From Rhynchopus sp. YZ270_cl-10 (lineage: Eukaryota; Euglenozoa; Diplonemea; Diplonemida; Diplonemidae): a stretch of 64,000 bases of DNA. The position numbers and the translations under genes are program-made. Shown here piece by piece: positions 20,941-31,195 of the stretch. The notes under the pieces are model-generated. The model had not been told where the DNA came from, did not search any database, and saw nothing but the letters and a program-made list of their open reading frames with translations. The first letter of the stretch is position 1; each line of letters starts with the position of its first letter. Location: positions 1,116,001 to 1,180,000 of the forward strand of contig OZ037917.1 of the NCBI GenBank assembly GCA_964035575.1. The letters run 5' to 3'.

Positions 20941-21045
20941 CGCACGGTGGAGTCCGCACCCACCCAGACTCAGTCTATATCGGACTCACCTGAGCGGACC
21001 CTGGGCGGACCCTCAGGGTCCACCTTTTTCGGACTCCGCCGTGCG
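20941..21045. mobile_element. Palindromic element, CGCACGG ends
   Basis: CGCACGGTGGAGTCCG at the left and, read inward from the right, CGCACGGCGGAGTCCG (15 of 16). Inner GCGGACCCT/AGGGTCC also pairs. Likely a small MITE or structured element. Confidence 0.5.
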
Positions 21046-22270
21046 TACAGTACATATTTTTTTGCGACCGTCTTGTTATTCATGCGCTATACACGTGTTA
21101 CCCTTTTTATGTACCAAACAGAAAAAAGGGGCTCACAGTTGAACGCACATAAACACGGTTAATCTTCTCTCCACCCTGGCCTCCTGCTTTCTATGTCCCT
21201 ATATATACTCCTTTCCCCTCTTCCCAATCGACCTTTTTTATTCCAGCTTTGCCTCACTATTGGGTCTAGGTTGGACACATGATGTGACCCATACCCCATG
21301 CATGTATGCAGTCCCTAAGAGCGAGGAACATTGCTCAAAAAACAAGGGGGTGCAACAATATTGTGTACCATTTGGTAAACAATGGTATTTCAAATGATAT
21401 GAGTGACGACACCTCCCCCTTTTTTTTGCCAGTTGTGTGTGTGTGTGTGCACGTTTAGGAAAGGCAACAACTTCCTATTAAGCCCGCCGACTCCATTTTT
21501 CTTGGAGCTTCCAGGACCGTGCAATGTGCATGCCCCGTTCTCTAAAAAGGAATGGTAAAAAAGTTTTCAAAAACAAAAAAAACAAAAAGAAAATGGGTGT
21601 GGTGTGGTGTTGAAGTCAGTTATGGGGAGTTTATAAGAGCAGAACCATTTGCCTAGAAGGAAGAGAAAAAACGGGGGAAAAGAAAAACAAGGAGAGAGGA
21701 AGAAAAAATACAAACCAAAAAAAAATTGTTTTTGGATCCTCAGGGAGGTCTACACTAAAACTAAGTTTTCAAAAAAAAGTAAAACGTGAAAAGTTATTTT
21801 TTTACAAAAAAAGTTCTTCAAAAAATAAGAGTTAAATTCTTCATACTCCTCTGGCTCTCTCTCCACCATTTTTGAAGTTATTTGTGTGTTTTCTTTTCTT
21901 TTAGCTGTTTTCCTTGTTCATTCTTGTTCAGCACAAAACATTTCATAAATATAATGACAAAAACAGTTCCCCCCCTCCCTTCCTTCCTTCCTTCTTTCCT
22001 TTTTTTTTTTTTACATCTTCTGGTGCGGCTGAAATGGGGGGTGCTATTTTGTGCTATTTTCTGCTATTCTCTCGCCAGAAGGGTACTTTGTGCTTTCATC
22101 CAGGGTGTCAAGGAGAAACACACCGTGTTGTCTCAGCTTCCATCCATGACACGTAACCCTCCACACCCCTCACCCCCTCTACCAATCCACCTACATTTCA
22201 TCACAACGCAAAAGCAAAACACAGAACCAACCATTTCCCCTTTTTTTGTCTTCAATAACCCCCCCGGGAG

Positions 22271-22315
22271 AACACTGCCCTCCTATCCCAGAGGGCATTT
22301 TTTTTGCACTGTACC
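22271..22315 (+). repeat. H4-like motif
   Basis: CTGCCCTCCTATCCCAGAGG then GCATTTTTTTTGCACTG; stem CCCTC/GAGGG. Confidence 0.6.
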
Positions 22316-22338
22316 AACTCCAACCCCACTTTGGGATA

Positions 22339-22374
22339 GGTGACTAAGCACGAGACTTAGGGTCATACTATAAG
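22339..22374 (+). repeat. H1 hairpin motif, 110 nt upstream of a gene
   Basis: GGTGACTAAGC - ACGAGA - CTTAGGGTCATAC, TATAAG, then more than 100 nt of pure pyrimidine up to the ATG at 22484. Confidence 0.75.
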
Positions 22375-22375
22375 C

Positions 22376-22483
22376 TTTTCTCCCCCCTTCCAACCCTTCC
22401 AACCCTTCCACCTACTTCAACCCTCCACATCCCCCTTTCTCTTTCTCTTCCTCTTTCTCTTCCTCTTCCCCCTTCCCCTCCAC
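22376..22483 (+). promoter_or_regulatory. Long polypyrimidine tract before the 22484 gene
   Basis: About 108 nt of C and T with only scattered A, directly before the ATG and without any AG. Expected for a trans-splicing signal region or a pyrimidine-rich leader. Confidence 0.4.
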
Positions 22484-24328
22484 ATGGAAGAGCTCAGCGC
22501 TCTGGTAGACGAAGCAGCCTCAAAGAATGTGCACAACCCCAACGAGCAAGATGACAGTGGTATCCTCCGAGCCTTGGTCCGTCTAGCGAGCTGTTCGCAG
22601 GAGCCCTTCCCTGCAGAGCACGACACCTGGGGTGAAGATGTGCCGGCACCACGCACACGCCGCAACTCTGGTGGCAGACGACGTTCAGTCCGCAAAAAGG
22701 ACCGCTTCAGGAAGCTCCAACTCCCTGCACCCCCGGAACGCCGTGGAGCGACTCCTTCAGACCGTCCAGAGGACATCCCACCTCCCCCTCGGCCTCCACC
22801 CGCGCACACCATGCCCAACCCCCACCACGTAGGCACCCCAGCTCTATATCCTACCTCTCGACTGAGACTGCCAAAGCGAGCTGGTGGGTCTGTCGTTGAA
22901 ATTCAAGTTGCATCCCCACCGCCATCGTTGCCATCTTCCCCGTTAATCCCTGCTGATGTGTTTCAAAAGCTGTTAGAACAGCGAGCAAAGTCTCCTGAGG
23001 TTGCTCGGTCAGCGCAAGAGAGGGAACGGCAAATGCAGTTGGAATTTGTTGTGACCGCATGCTTGGTGATCGTTGTACACGCGGCAGAGGTGTATGGACA
23101 TCAAGGAGGCTGTAATTTTGTGAATGTCGACACCCAATTAGGTGCGCCAACCCCTGGAGGAAGTTCGTTTTTGGTCATCCCTTTGCCACCTAAGGTGATG
23201 ATCCGGCAGAGACAGCTTTTAAAGAAACGGATAGAAAAACAGGTATTACAACAGACCCTCCTTGCTATGGACGAGCCACAGAGTGATGACGAAACGACTA
23301 CACCTCCTCTCTCCCCAAGAACGCTTCTCCCTTCTTCAAACACAACACGCACCTCACTCCGCCAAAGCCTCGGACAGATCCGAATCTCTGGGGTCAGTCA
23401 GGGGTGGAAAACAGAGCACATCTCCCGCAGAGACGAGCAAAGCCCTGCATCGCCTCTCCTCGACGCCTCACAGATCAAGGGCACCCCTACGAGACAGATC
23501 TCACACCCTCCGTATGTAGATCGGTTCTTGAGTTGGCGGTCTCGCGCTGAGGTGGAACTGCTTCAAGATAATATCTTCTCCATTGCACCCCCGAAGGCGA
23601 AAACAGAGCGGAACAAAGCCAAAAGCAGCACAACACAATATAGTGTGGGGGAGTTGATGGCAAAGGCGTCTCGCGATTTGCTTCCATTTGAGATGCGTGA
23701 GGTCTACAGACGGCAAGAATTAGAGGCAGACCCACTGCCCGATGAGCCCCCTACCCCTCAACGCACAGTAGGACTGCCTATGTCTGCTTTTGCTTCTCAT
23801 TCCCATAGAATTTCCGCATTCGAAGGCTCTGATGAGTCTTCAACCGAATCAAACCACGCAGACAATTCCACTTCCTTAGTAACCTTCCGAGATGAAGAAG
23901 AGGACGACCCCGAACCTAACGAACTCCAATACCATATCCCCGAGGCGCCACTAAAAGGTTCTGTGTTGGTACGCAGGGGGGCGATGGGGGCAGATGGCAA
24001 TGGGGAGGAGGAGGAGGAGGATGCACAAAGGAAGAGCTACGCCATGCAGGCAGAGGAGGCAAGGAAGAGGCACCTGACGCAGATGGAGCGGGAAGGTGTA
24101 GTGCGGGAGCAGGTCGCGGAGTTTGGGTTGGACCTGCCAACCAAGGCTGTCTCTGGTAGGTTGGTTGGTAGAGGTGGAGGTGGTAGGGGTGTGGAGGCTC
24201 GTCTGCAAGCAGCCATCTCTCGAGGTCTTGCGCGTGGTGCTCCAGTGACGTTGTGGACACCACCAGGGGTAGGGGGAGGGGCGTGTGTAGGACAGTATGA
24301 GTATACGGTGCGGCCGGTTGTGTGTTGA
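22484..24328 (+). CDS. Hypothetical Ser/Pro-rich protein
   Basis: 614-aa protein, not recognised. Mostly disordered in appearance: Arg/Pro/Ser-rich first third, many short acidic and Ser/Thr patches in the middle. A single compact region (about 175-265) has a hydrophobic strand-like core (LEFVVTACLVIVVHAAEV near 185-203, then FLVIPLPPK) that could be a small folded domain. The C-terminal third has charged helical stretches (AEEARKRHLTQMEREG, about 515-540) and a Gly-rich linker. No catalytic motif, signal peptide or clear TM segment. The frame is open for 1.8 kb with gene-like codon use and ATG at the end of a pyrimidine tract, so it is probably real. Confidence 0.7.
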   Translation: MEELSALVDEAASKNVHNPNEQDDSGILRALVRLASCSQEPFPAEHDTWGEDVPAPRTRRNSGGRRRSVRKKDRFRKLQLPAPPERRGATPSDRPEDIPPPPRPPPAHTMPNPHHVGTPALYPTSRLRLPKRAGGSVVEIQVASPPPSLPSSPLIPADVFQKLLEQRAKSPEVARSAQERERQMQLEFVVTACLVIVVHAAEVYGHQGGCNFVNVDTQLGAPTPGGSSFLVIPLPPKVMIRQRQLLKKRIEKQVLQQTLLAMDEPQSDDETTTPPLSPRTLLPSSNTTRTSLRQSLGQIRISGVSQGWKTEHISRRDEQSPASPLLDASQIKGTPTRQISHPPYVDRFLSWRSRAEVELLQDNIFSIAPPKAKTERNKAKSSTTQYSVGELMAKASRDLLPFEMREVYRRQELEADPLPDEPPTPQRTVGLPMSAFASHSHRISAFEGSDESSTESNHADNSTSLVTFRDEEEDDPEPNELQYHIPEAPLKGSVLVRRGAMGADGNGEEEEEDAQRKSYAMQAEEARKRHLTQMEREGVVREQVAEFGLDLPTKAVSGRLVGRGGGGRGVEARLQAAISRGLARGAPVTLWTPPGVGGGACVGQYEYTVRPVVC

Positions 24329-25621
24329 AGGAAAAGGGATAAAAAAAAGAGATATTGAGGTGAGATCTTTAGATGTGGTGATGTTGGTTGATGCCTAGTG
24401 AGGGTACTTCTTGTGCAGAATATGGAATTTGTGATGTGTTGTGCTGTCCTTATCCAGTTGTGGGATGTTGTCTGACTGTACTGCTGTTAATGATGTTTTG
24501 TTTGGACCAAGATTACCACTTTCCCTGTTTTTGTCTTTTTACAAAACAAGCAGGGGCAATGTGTGTATTTTGAACATCAGTTATTGTGTCCTTCCCAAGC
24601 GAGCAAGAAGAGCATGTTGCCTACAGGGGGTCTAACGATCCCTTTTGGCCGCGTTTCTGTTCAAGGGGTGAAGGGGGGGAGGTAGGGGGGAAACAATGCG
24701 TAGCGTTATTTGGCGCTTCAACAATGATTTTAAACAAAGAACCACCCTACTTTATAGTCCGTTACATAGATACCCCCCTCCACAGTGCCAGGGGGTGAAT
24801 GAGTGCTTCAGAATATATTGGTTGAGCATATTCGACAAATCACTAGGCAGCACAAAAGCTGAAGCATCACGTATGTTCTGAAACTCCTTGGATGCCTTCT
24901 CGTGAGGCCTGTTGCAGATGGTGCAGATGGTGCAGCCGAATTCAATGTTTGCTGCGTTGATGTTCCTTTGAGTCCAGACCGGCCCTGTGGTCTACGACCC
25001 GAAATATGAGTTCACTCGACTGCCTATTCCTTGTGATCCACATGACGTATTATTTCACTTTTTTCCCTTATCGCTGTTCATCTTCATCTTACTCACGATA
25101 CCAAGCACCCTTTAAGAAATCAAATCTTGCTTGCCAATATTTAGTGATGTCCAAGCAAAGTCTCTAGGGCCTACTTTTTAACCCGTGTACGGTTGACTCC
25201 CATGAGCTCCAGAGCAGAACCGGCCATCACCTCCAGGCGGCTATCTTAGTAGGAGGCGTATGCCTCCGCGCGCTCGCGATCCGTCCACCCCGTGTTGCCC
25301 CGCCACTCGATGGGGGTCCCACTCGGGACACCCCCCCCTCATCCTACTCCTCTTGCTCGCCCCCCCAGTCGGCCTGCGGGCCGGCTTGGCGGTCACCAGT
25401 CCAGTGAGACCCCCTGTTTAGATGATGCGATGCACATCTAGTGAAGGTCCTGCAATAACTCAGAGATATTTTCCCTTTCACGCATCTCACCCCACCCCCC
25501 TCACAGGCAAAACACCCCACCACCACCCCAATACACTACACGGTACCACACCACAAACCCTCTTTCCCTTATTTGCTTCTCTCTCTCTCTCTCGCACCCT
25601 CTTCCCCTTTCCTGCCTCCAG
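24329..25621. other. Intergenic region with a GC-rich block
   Basis: No gene seen. Bases 25170-25420 are GC-rich and unlike the surrounding AT-rich spacer; they could be a remnant of a retroposon or an RNA gene, but nothing identifies them. A pyrimidine tract (25560-25619) ending CAG abuts the next ATG. Confidence 0.55.
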
Positions 25622-26692
25622 ATGAGCCACCACGACCACCGTCTTGACGACGCACTTCGCTCACAAGGTGTGCCCACACCTACTGGACCACCTGACTATG
25701 AAGGCATCCTTTCCAAACGTGCTGCTCATGTACCCAAATGGAAGAACCGTCTCTTTAAGCTGTATGGTACAAAGTTGCCGTACTACAATGATGGAGTGAT
25801 AATGGGGTGTTTGGATTTGGTAGGTGCAAAGATAACGAATGTAAATGGCACAACGTTTTGTCTGTCGGGCGACAACATGCACCGTGATATGGTTAAGATC
25901 CGTGCTAAGGATCTCGATTCTTTGGGAAAATGGCTGCAAAAATTTGCCGAGGCGGGAGTAGTCGTGCCGTTCGCTGTTCGAGGCGGTGCTGTTGTAGAAG
26001 GAGCACCAGAAATCTCCAGAGCCGCTGGCTGGACCTGCAACCGCTGCACCTTCGACAACCTAGCAGAAACGACACATTGCGCTGCCTGCGGGTCTTCACT
26101 CCGTGAACACGGTCTTCCCTTTGATGCATCCACGATAATCCCTCCAACATACATCCCAGAACCCGGTTATGACCCTAGCTCTCCAGGGTCGCCGCAGTCA
26201 TCTTCATCGTCTTCATCCTCCTTCGCTGCAACAGAGGAAGAGATTGCACAGCAGGTGGCCATCATGCAAGCTATCGAAGAGCAAAACCGAGCCAACGGAG
26301 TTGTGCCAAATCGTGAAGAGGAAGAGGTGGCAGGGGGAGAAGAGGAAGTGGGGCCGCAGCCGCCGCAACCCTTCGTGGAGGATGGTGAGGCGCTGACGGC
26401 GGCAGTGGTGGTGCCGCAGGTGATTATTGATTCTAACAATGCGGTGCCCAGACGGCCTGAAGAAGAAGATATGGTCGAAATGGTCGACATAGCCGAAACA
26501 GAAGAACTGGAGGAAGAAGGAGGAATTGACTTTCCCATGAGCGGGGGGGCAACTGCAGGGGCAACCGCAGGATCTGCAGGCACCCCTGCGGAAGGGGGTG
26601 CAAATGGAGCAGCAGCAGCAGCAGCAGATGCAAGGGAAGAACCAAGGAGGGAAGACGGGAATGCGGATGCTGTCCCGGTGGTGGCGTGTTGA
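25622..26692 (+). CDS. PH domain plus RanBP2-type zinc finger protein
   Basis: 356-aa protein. Residues about 22-114 form a PH domain (YEGILSKR, KWKNRLFKLYG, YYNDG, and the closing helix GKWLQKF with its conserved Trp). PH domains bind phosphoinositides or proteins at membranes. Next comes a RanBP2-type zinc finger with Trp137, Cys139, Cys142, Cys153 and Cys156 (CX2C-X10-CX2C), a fold that binds ubiquitin or RNA. The rest is acidic and low-complexity with Ser, Glu, Ala and Gly runs. A membrane-linked ubiquitin reader is a reasonable inference from the two domains. The start is the first ATG, immediately after a pyrimidine tract. Confidence 0.85.
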   Translation: MSHHDHRLDDALRSQGVPTPTGPPDYEGILSKRAAHVPKWKNRLFKLYGTKLPYYNDGVIMGCLDLVGAKITNVNGTTFCLSGDNMHRDMVKIRAKDLDSLGKWLQKFAEAGVVVPFAVRGGAVVEGAPEISRAAGWTCNRCTFDNLAETTHCAACGSSLREHGLPFDASTIIPPTYIPEPGYDPSSPGSPQSSSSSSSSFAATEEEIAQQVAIMQAIEEQNRANGVVPNREEEEVAGGEEEVGPQPPQPFVEDGEALTAAVVVPQVIIDSNNAVPRRPEEEDMVEMVDIAETEELEEEGGIDFPMSGGATAGATAGSAGTPAEGGANGAAAAAADAREEPRREDGNADAVPVVAC

Positions 26693-27011
26693 TTAAAAAG
26701 GGGGGGAAGGGTGGAGGAGAGGGTTTTTGGTGATATTCAATTTGTTATTTCAGTGTGCTTTTTTTTGCGTGCGTAGTTATGGGGTGGGTGGGTGTGGGTG
26801 TTAAAAGCAGTTGATGTGTGGGGGGGAGGTAAATCCTCAGAGAGGGGACATTGTGCATAAAGAGGCGATGGTCCTGGGGGCGGGCATGTGTGAGTACACA
26901 ACGGTGGTGTTGTGTGGTATGGTGGGTGTTGGGTGGGTGACCGCTTTGTGCGTGGACTGGGTCGCTTCTTATAAAATTGAATCCTTTAGTTTTTTTTGAG
27001 TTGTTTATTTT

Positions 27012-27050
27012 ACAGTGCCTACGTCCGCCGAGGCGTTTGTACTTTTCAAC
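27012..27050 (+). repeat. H4 motif
   Basis: CAGTGCCTACGTCCGCCGAG then GCGTTTGTACTTTTCAAC and a pyrimidine tract. Confidence 0.65.
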
Positions 27051-27208
27051 TTCTCTTTGTTTTCCTCTGTACTTTCTCTTCTTTGGTTTAAAAGTACATG
27101 AAACGAATTTAAGACAATCCCTAACGATCTCTCAAGGTAAATACATGGCTTTTTTTTTTAGTTGGATGAACGTTTTTATTTTATTTTTATTTTTCTATTT
27201 TTTTTTGC

Positions 27209-28218
27209 TGAAGTCACGGTTCGGAAAAGTACTTTTTTAAAAAGTGATATTTTTTGGTCAAAAAAAGTACTTTTTCACTTTTCGAAAAAAAAAGTACTTT
27301 TTTTTTTTTCATCAAAATTGTACAGGAAAAAAAAAAGTACTTGAAAAAAAAAAAAGTACTTTTTTTTTTCCCGTCAAAAATTGTACGGAGAAAAAAAATA
27401 AAAAGTACTTTTGGTGCTTCCCGGGGGGTATGCATTTCACAAATTTTCAATTCAATTCACAACTTTTCACAACTATTCACAACTTTTCACTACCCTTTTT
27501 TCTCTCGTTGGTGAAGCTCTTAAACGCCGGCATTTGCATTTCCGGAATCCGTACGGCCAGTGGTGGGGTCAATTTGCCGAAATGGACAAGTTCTCGTCAT
27601 TTCCGCACATCACACAGTACACAGGTACACAGGTACACCACATCACGTTCTATCTTGTGAATCCCAGCGTACCCCTCAATGGGTGGGTCACCACCCCGCC
27701 CAAAAAAAAAGCACACAAAAAAAAAATCAATTCACAACTTTTCACAACTATTCACAACTTTTCACATTTTTTCACAATTTTTCACCACTTTTCACCAGCC
27801 TTCACAATTTTGTAGCGGTTTTCGTGTTGTGAAAATTTGTGAAAACTTGTCACATTTTGTGAAAATTTGTGAAATGCACACCCCCCGGGAAGCACCAACT
27901 TTTTTTTTTTCTGTACAAAAAATTTAGAACACTGGAAAAAAAAGTGAAGTTGATAGTGCAAACGCCTCTGGGACGCAGGCACTGACACTCCGCGGGTTAT
28001 CGAACCCCGGAGTGTTGCGCTTGGGGGGAAAAAAAAAAGTACTTTTTATTTTTTTTCTCCGTACAATTTTTGACGGGAAAAAAAAAAGTACTTTTTTTTT
28101 TTTTCCTCCGTACAATTTTTGCACAGAAAAAAAAAAGTACTTTTTTTTCTTCGAGTACTTTTTTTTTTGGAAAAGTACTTTACTTTTGGGCAAAGTACTT
28201 TTCCGATCCGTGTGAAGT
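27209..28218. mobile_element. Fold-back DNA element with 6-bp target duplication
   Basis: Element 27215-28212 (998 bp) has long inverted ends: CACGGTTCGGAAAAGTACTT at the left, CACGGATCGGAAAAGTACTT read inward from the right. Both arms contain many AAAAGTACTTTT palindromes and shared segments such as GGTGCTTCCCGGGGGG. TGAAGT flanks both sides (27209-27214 and 28213-28218). The centre carries TTCACAAC tandem repeats, a reverse R1 copy (27525-27600) and a reverse H4 motif. No transposase; apparently moved by enzymes from elsewhere. Confidence 0.75.
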
Positions 28219-28756
28219 GGTGTTCCAAAAAAGCACAGTTTTTTTGAGCTTTTTTGTACACCACAGAGCTTTTCAACAAGAAAAACCAGAACATGAGCAA
28301 AGTTTGCTTTTCCCCCCTTTTTGCAAACTTCCATTTTCTGAACACAAATCTCCAAAAAAAAAAAAATCCTTTTCCTTTCCAAATATAGTATGAAAAAAGA
28401 CACACACCTTCCGTATTCTGTGTGTTATACGGCCATACGGCTCAGGTTTTGTAAGGTGCCGCGGCTTTTTTTTTTCGTGATGGCGTACTGTCATAACGTC
28501 TGTGGGTAGATGGTCAAACATCTTACATCAAGACCTGTGCTCTATCAACGATGGTTAATGGCACCCTGTGAGTAGGTTCCTTCATTGGTGCCGAAACGCT
28601 CCAACACCACCACCCATATCCCCTTTTGCACTTCACATCTCTCCCCCCTTCCTCCCCACCGCGTCCTCTTTGTTTAGTTGTGATTCGCCCAAGAGCATCC
28701 TGCATCCTATATTGCTTAAAGAAACCCCTGATCCCACCTCATTTTCTTTTCGTTCA

Positions 28757-28801
28757 CCCCCCCCCCCCCCCCCCCCCCCCGGGCCCCCCCCCCCCCCCCC
28801 C
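28757..28801. repeat. Poly-C tract
   Basis: About 42 C bases interrupted once by GGG. Length is likely unreliable in any assembly. Confidence 0.8.
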
Positions 28802-28894
28802 TGCTGTTTCTGGTCACACGATTTATCCTGATAACCCGAAGTGACGCACAGAGAGGTTCAGTTTTTCATCATTTTTTTAATAGATGTCGGACTG

Positions 28895-28973
28895 CATGGT
28901 TGGGTGGGTCCACCCCACGGTGCACCGGTCAAAAAAGGTAGGTTGTTCACGAAGAGAACTTCGCATTTCAAGC
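28895..28973 (+). repeat. H2 unit in gene leader
   Basis: GGTCCACCCCACGGTGCACC and GTTCACGAAGAGAACTTCGC, then ATTTCAAG; the hairpin half is re-formed as GAAG..CTTC. It ends 149 nt before the ATG at 29122. Confidence 0.65.
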
Positions 28974-29059
28974 CAAACTGGTGTGGCTGAAAGGGTGCGA
29001 TAAAGTGCCACACTCTTTATTCTGTCACGGGTTTTGTATTTTTTCAACTCAACTTTATT

Positions 29060-29078
29060 CTCCCCTCCCCTTCACCAG
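29060..29078 (+). promoter_or_regulatory. Candidate trans-splice acceptor for the WW gene
   Basis: TCTCCCCTCCCCTTCACCAG, AG at 29077-29078, 43 nt before the ATG; the leader after it is nearly purine-free. Confidence 0.4.
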
Positions 29079-29121
29079 CCCCTCCCCCATACCCCCGCTC
29101 CCCCTCTCCCATCACACCCAA

Positions 29122-31017
29122 ATGATGGCTGAGGACAATTACGCAGAGCTTCGTGACCTGCGTCGCTCTAGCGCCGGAGTGACGTCTGCCTCGAACTACA
29201 CCTCCGCCGCATGCTCGCACACCCTGGAGTCCGACAGCCTCTACTCCGCCGTGACGTCTGCTGCCTCCTCTGTCGCTTCGTCACCCTCCTCTTTCGGCCA
29301 GCATGAGAGAGCACGGTCTCCCCTCTTTAGCACCGTGGTGCGGAAGGTCCCTTGGTCTTTGCAGCGGCTCTCCACGGGAGCAAAGGGGTTGGCCACAGAG
29401 GAACGCCGCCCTCAAGACGCGGAGCTGCGTGAATACGAAGTTGTTGAGGCTCTGTGCAACAGCGTGCATGGTGCTCCTACGGGGTTTGGAGTAGGTCATC
29501 CGCATTCAGGAAGCAAGAAGGGGGAGCATTCGCCTTTAGAACTGAACACTGTGCGTCGTGGGGGAAGCAGCTGTCCAATGAGAACTCCGCAACAGGCCCT
29601 CAGCTTCGACGTCGAACCAGACACAGAGACGCCTCTGACAGAGGACGACCAGAGTCTCAACATCTACGGGGAAATTGAGGTCCCATACCTATCACCAAAG
29701 CTTTTCTCGCGGGGTGTGGTGCCCACATTGAAAGCAGACTTCTTTAGAAGCATCGAATCTGCTAGGGAAAGGGAGATGCTTGAGGATGACAGAGAATGGA
29801 TTGAATCGGAGTTTGACGACGAAGACGAAGAAGAGACTCTCTTTGAAGGCATTCCTGAACAGGTCTGTGATACTCTGGATACAGTCTTTGGGGAGCTTCT
29901 GTACGCAGCACAACAATGCGAAGCTACACCAGAACCAAACCAGGCTGCTCTCGATGAGCTCGCAGACGCGACCGCACACACTGCGAGATGTGTTCTTGAC
30001 GTGCTGGAAAGCTACCCTACTCTGGACCTTGCTTCTTGGCTGCGTCTCACATCTCTCCCCTTTCAACGGCACATCGCCAGTGTAGTAGCTACAACCGACT
30101 TCATGACACCCCCTTCCACCGACCTTCCGGTCCGCAGATTGGTCCACCGTAGAGGCTTCTTCCTTGATGCATTGGATACCGGATGTCTTGCTGACCTCTC
30201 AGAATCAGAAGAACCAGAAATTCAAGAAACCCAACGCTCTTCCGGAGAAAGCGAAAACGAAGTCACCATTTTACGCGAAGCAGGAGACTGGCTTGAAGTG
30301 GAATGCGACAAAGGGGTGTACTACTTCAACGAAGCAACCAGGGTGTCTCAATGGGAGCCCGAAGGGACACCATTCGCACCTCCACACAACAGCAGTGCAG
30401 CGAAGAGAAGAAGATCTGCACTCTCCGCGACCAGCACCGACCCGGATTCCATCCGCCCCGGAGTGAAACGGCTGTGTTTTGAGGATGAAAACGACCCGAA
30501 ATTTTCCGTTGAGTCATCCACTGCCAATATGATGGAAGGGGAGATAATCACTGTAACCACTCCGAGGGGTTCGTCTTCTCCTTCTTGCTCGACGTTTTCT
30601 TCCCCAAAAGGATGCGGAAATTTGGAGAATAATTTGGCATCAAAGCAAAACGAAGAAAAAGACGACAATCTTATTCATGAAGAAGAAGAAGAAGAAACCA
30701 TTTCCATCAACGAAAACCTCCTCCCCTCCGTGGAGGCGCTGCTGTCGCGTGTTGCTACCACGTCTACTTCTTCGTCGACGTCGTCGTCGGAAGAGTACAA
30801 TGACGAGGAGGAGGAGGATGACGATGACAACGTCGACCTCTCAGCCACCATGAGACGGCACAGGAAGAGGAAGAAGGATGCTGCCAAGGAGCGTGCCCGC
30901 AAGAAGGCGCAGAAGAAGCGGAAGAAGGACGGCAGACAGGCGGGGATGTCGATGGAGGTGGGAGAGGAGGAGGAGGGGGAGGAGGCGTGGGCGGCAACGT
31001 TGGATAAGCTAGGGTAG
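29122..31017 (+). CDS. WW-domain protein with acidic and basic nuclear-type tail
   Basis: 631-aa protein. One WW domain at about 387-416 with both Trp (390 and 411), the YYFN centre and the closing SQWEPEG; WW domains bind Pro-rich peptides and are common in RNA processing factors. The N-terminal 350 residues have Ser-rich and helical parts, including an acidic stretch (about 225-245). The C-terminus (about 520-631) alternates Glu/Asp runs with Arg/Lys runs (RRHRKRKK, RKKAQKKRKK), a likely nuclear localisation signal. A nuclear RNA-processing or transcription-linked role is the best guess. The ATG at 29122 (followed at once by a second ATG) is chosen; the frame is open upstream but without an ATG. 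Confidence 0.8.
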   Translation: MMAEDNYAELRDLRRSSAGVTSASNYTSAACSHTLESDSLYSAVTSAASSVASSPSSFGQHERARSPLFSTVVRKVPWSLQRLSTGAKGLATEERRPQDAELREYEVVEALCNSVHGAPTGFGVGHPHSGSKKGEHSPLELNTVRRGGSSCPMRTPQQALSFDVEPDTETPLTEDDQSLNIYGEIEVPYLSPKLFSRGVVPTLKADFFRSIESAREREMLEDDREWIESEFDDEDEEETLFEGIPEQVCDTLDTVFGELLYAAQQCEATPEPNQAALDELADATAHTARCVLDVLESYPTLDLASWLRLTSLPFQRHIASVVATTDFMTPPSTDLPVRRLVHRRGFFLDALDTGCLADLSESEEPEIQETQRSSGESENEVTILREAGDWLEVECDKGVYYFNEATRVSQWEPEGTPFAPPHNSSAAKRRRSALSATSTDPDSIRPGVKRLCFEDENDPKFSVESSTANMMEGEIITVTTPRGSSSPSCSTFSSPKGCGNLENNLASKQNEEKDDNLIHEEEEEETISINENLLPSVEALLSRVATTSTSSSTSSSEEYNDEEEEDDDDNVDLSATMRRHRKRKKDAAKERARKKAQKKRKKDGRQAGMSMEVGEEEEGEEAWAATLDKLG

Positions 31018-31074
31018 GAAAAAGAAGAAAGAAGAAAAAAGTAAAAAATAAAAGGAAATGAATTGTATGAGAGT

Positions 31075-31195
31075 TACACGATGCGTGAAGTAAAATTATT
31101 TTAACTGCGTGGGTTTTTTTTTTCCTTCATCTGTTGGTGGAATGATGATGGAAAATTGCACAAAGTCAAGTCGTTTTTTACTTCGCCGTCGTGTA
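31075..31195. mobile_element. Mariner-like MITE with TA ends
   Basis: TA, CACGATGCGTGAAGTAAAA at the left; TTTTTTACTTCGCCGTCGTG, TA at the right. 121 bp, no coding capacity. TA flanks fit Tc1/mariner insertion. Confidence 0.7.

Larger units (their letters stand above)
16464..22483. other. 6-kb gene-free, low-complexity intergenic region
   Basis: No supportable gene. Homopolymer and pyrimidine tracts are frequent (for example C14 at 18156-18170). Holds five H3 motifs, an H5 motif, H2 motifs, H1 hairpins at 17370 and 22339, a mariner-like MITE (19517-19659) and a palindromic element (20941-21045). The open frames here are short and biased to Phe, Ser and Lys. Confidence 0.65.
26693..29121. other. 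Intergenic region dominated by a fold-back element
   Basis: No gene. Holds an H4 motif (27012-27050), a long inverted-repeat element (27215-28212), C-rich homopolymer (28757-28801, interrupted by GGG) and a diverged H2 unit (28895-28973) in the leader of the next gene. Confidence 0.7.

Noticed and set aside
27214-28405. Lys/Phe-rich frames around 27-28.4 kb
   Set aside because: They come from AAAAGTACTTTT palindromes of the fold-back element and occur on both strands.
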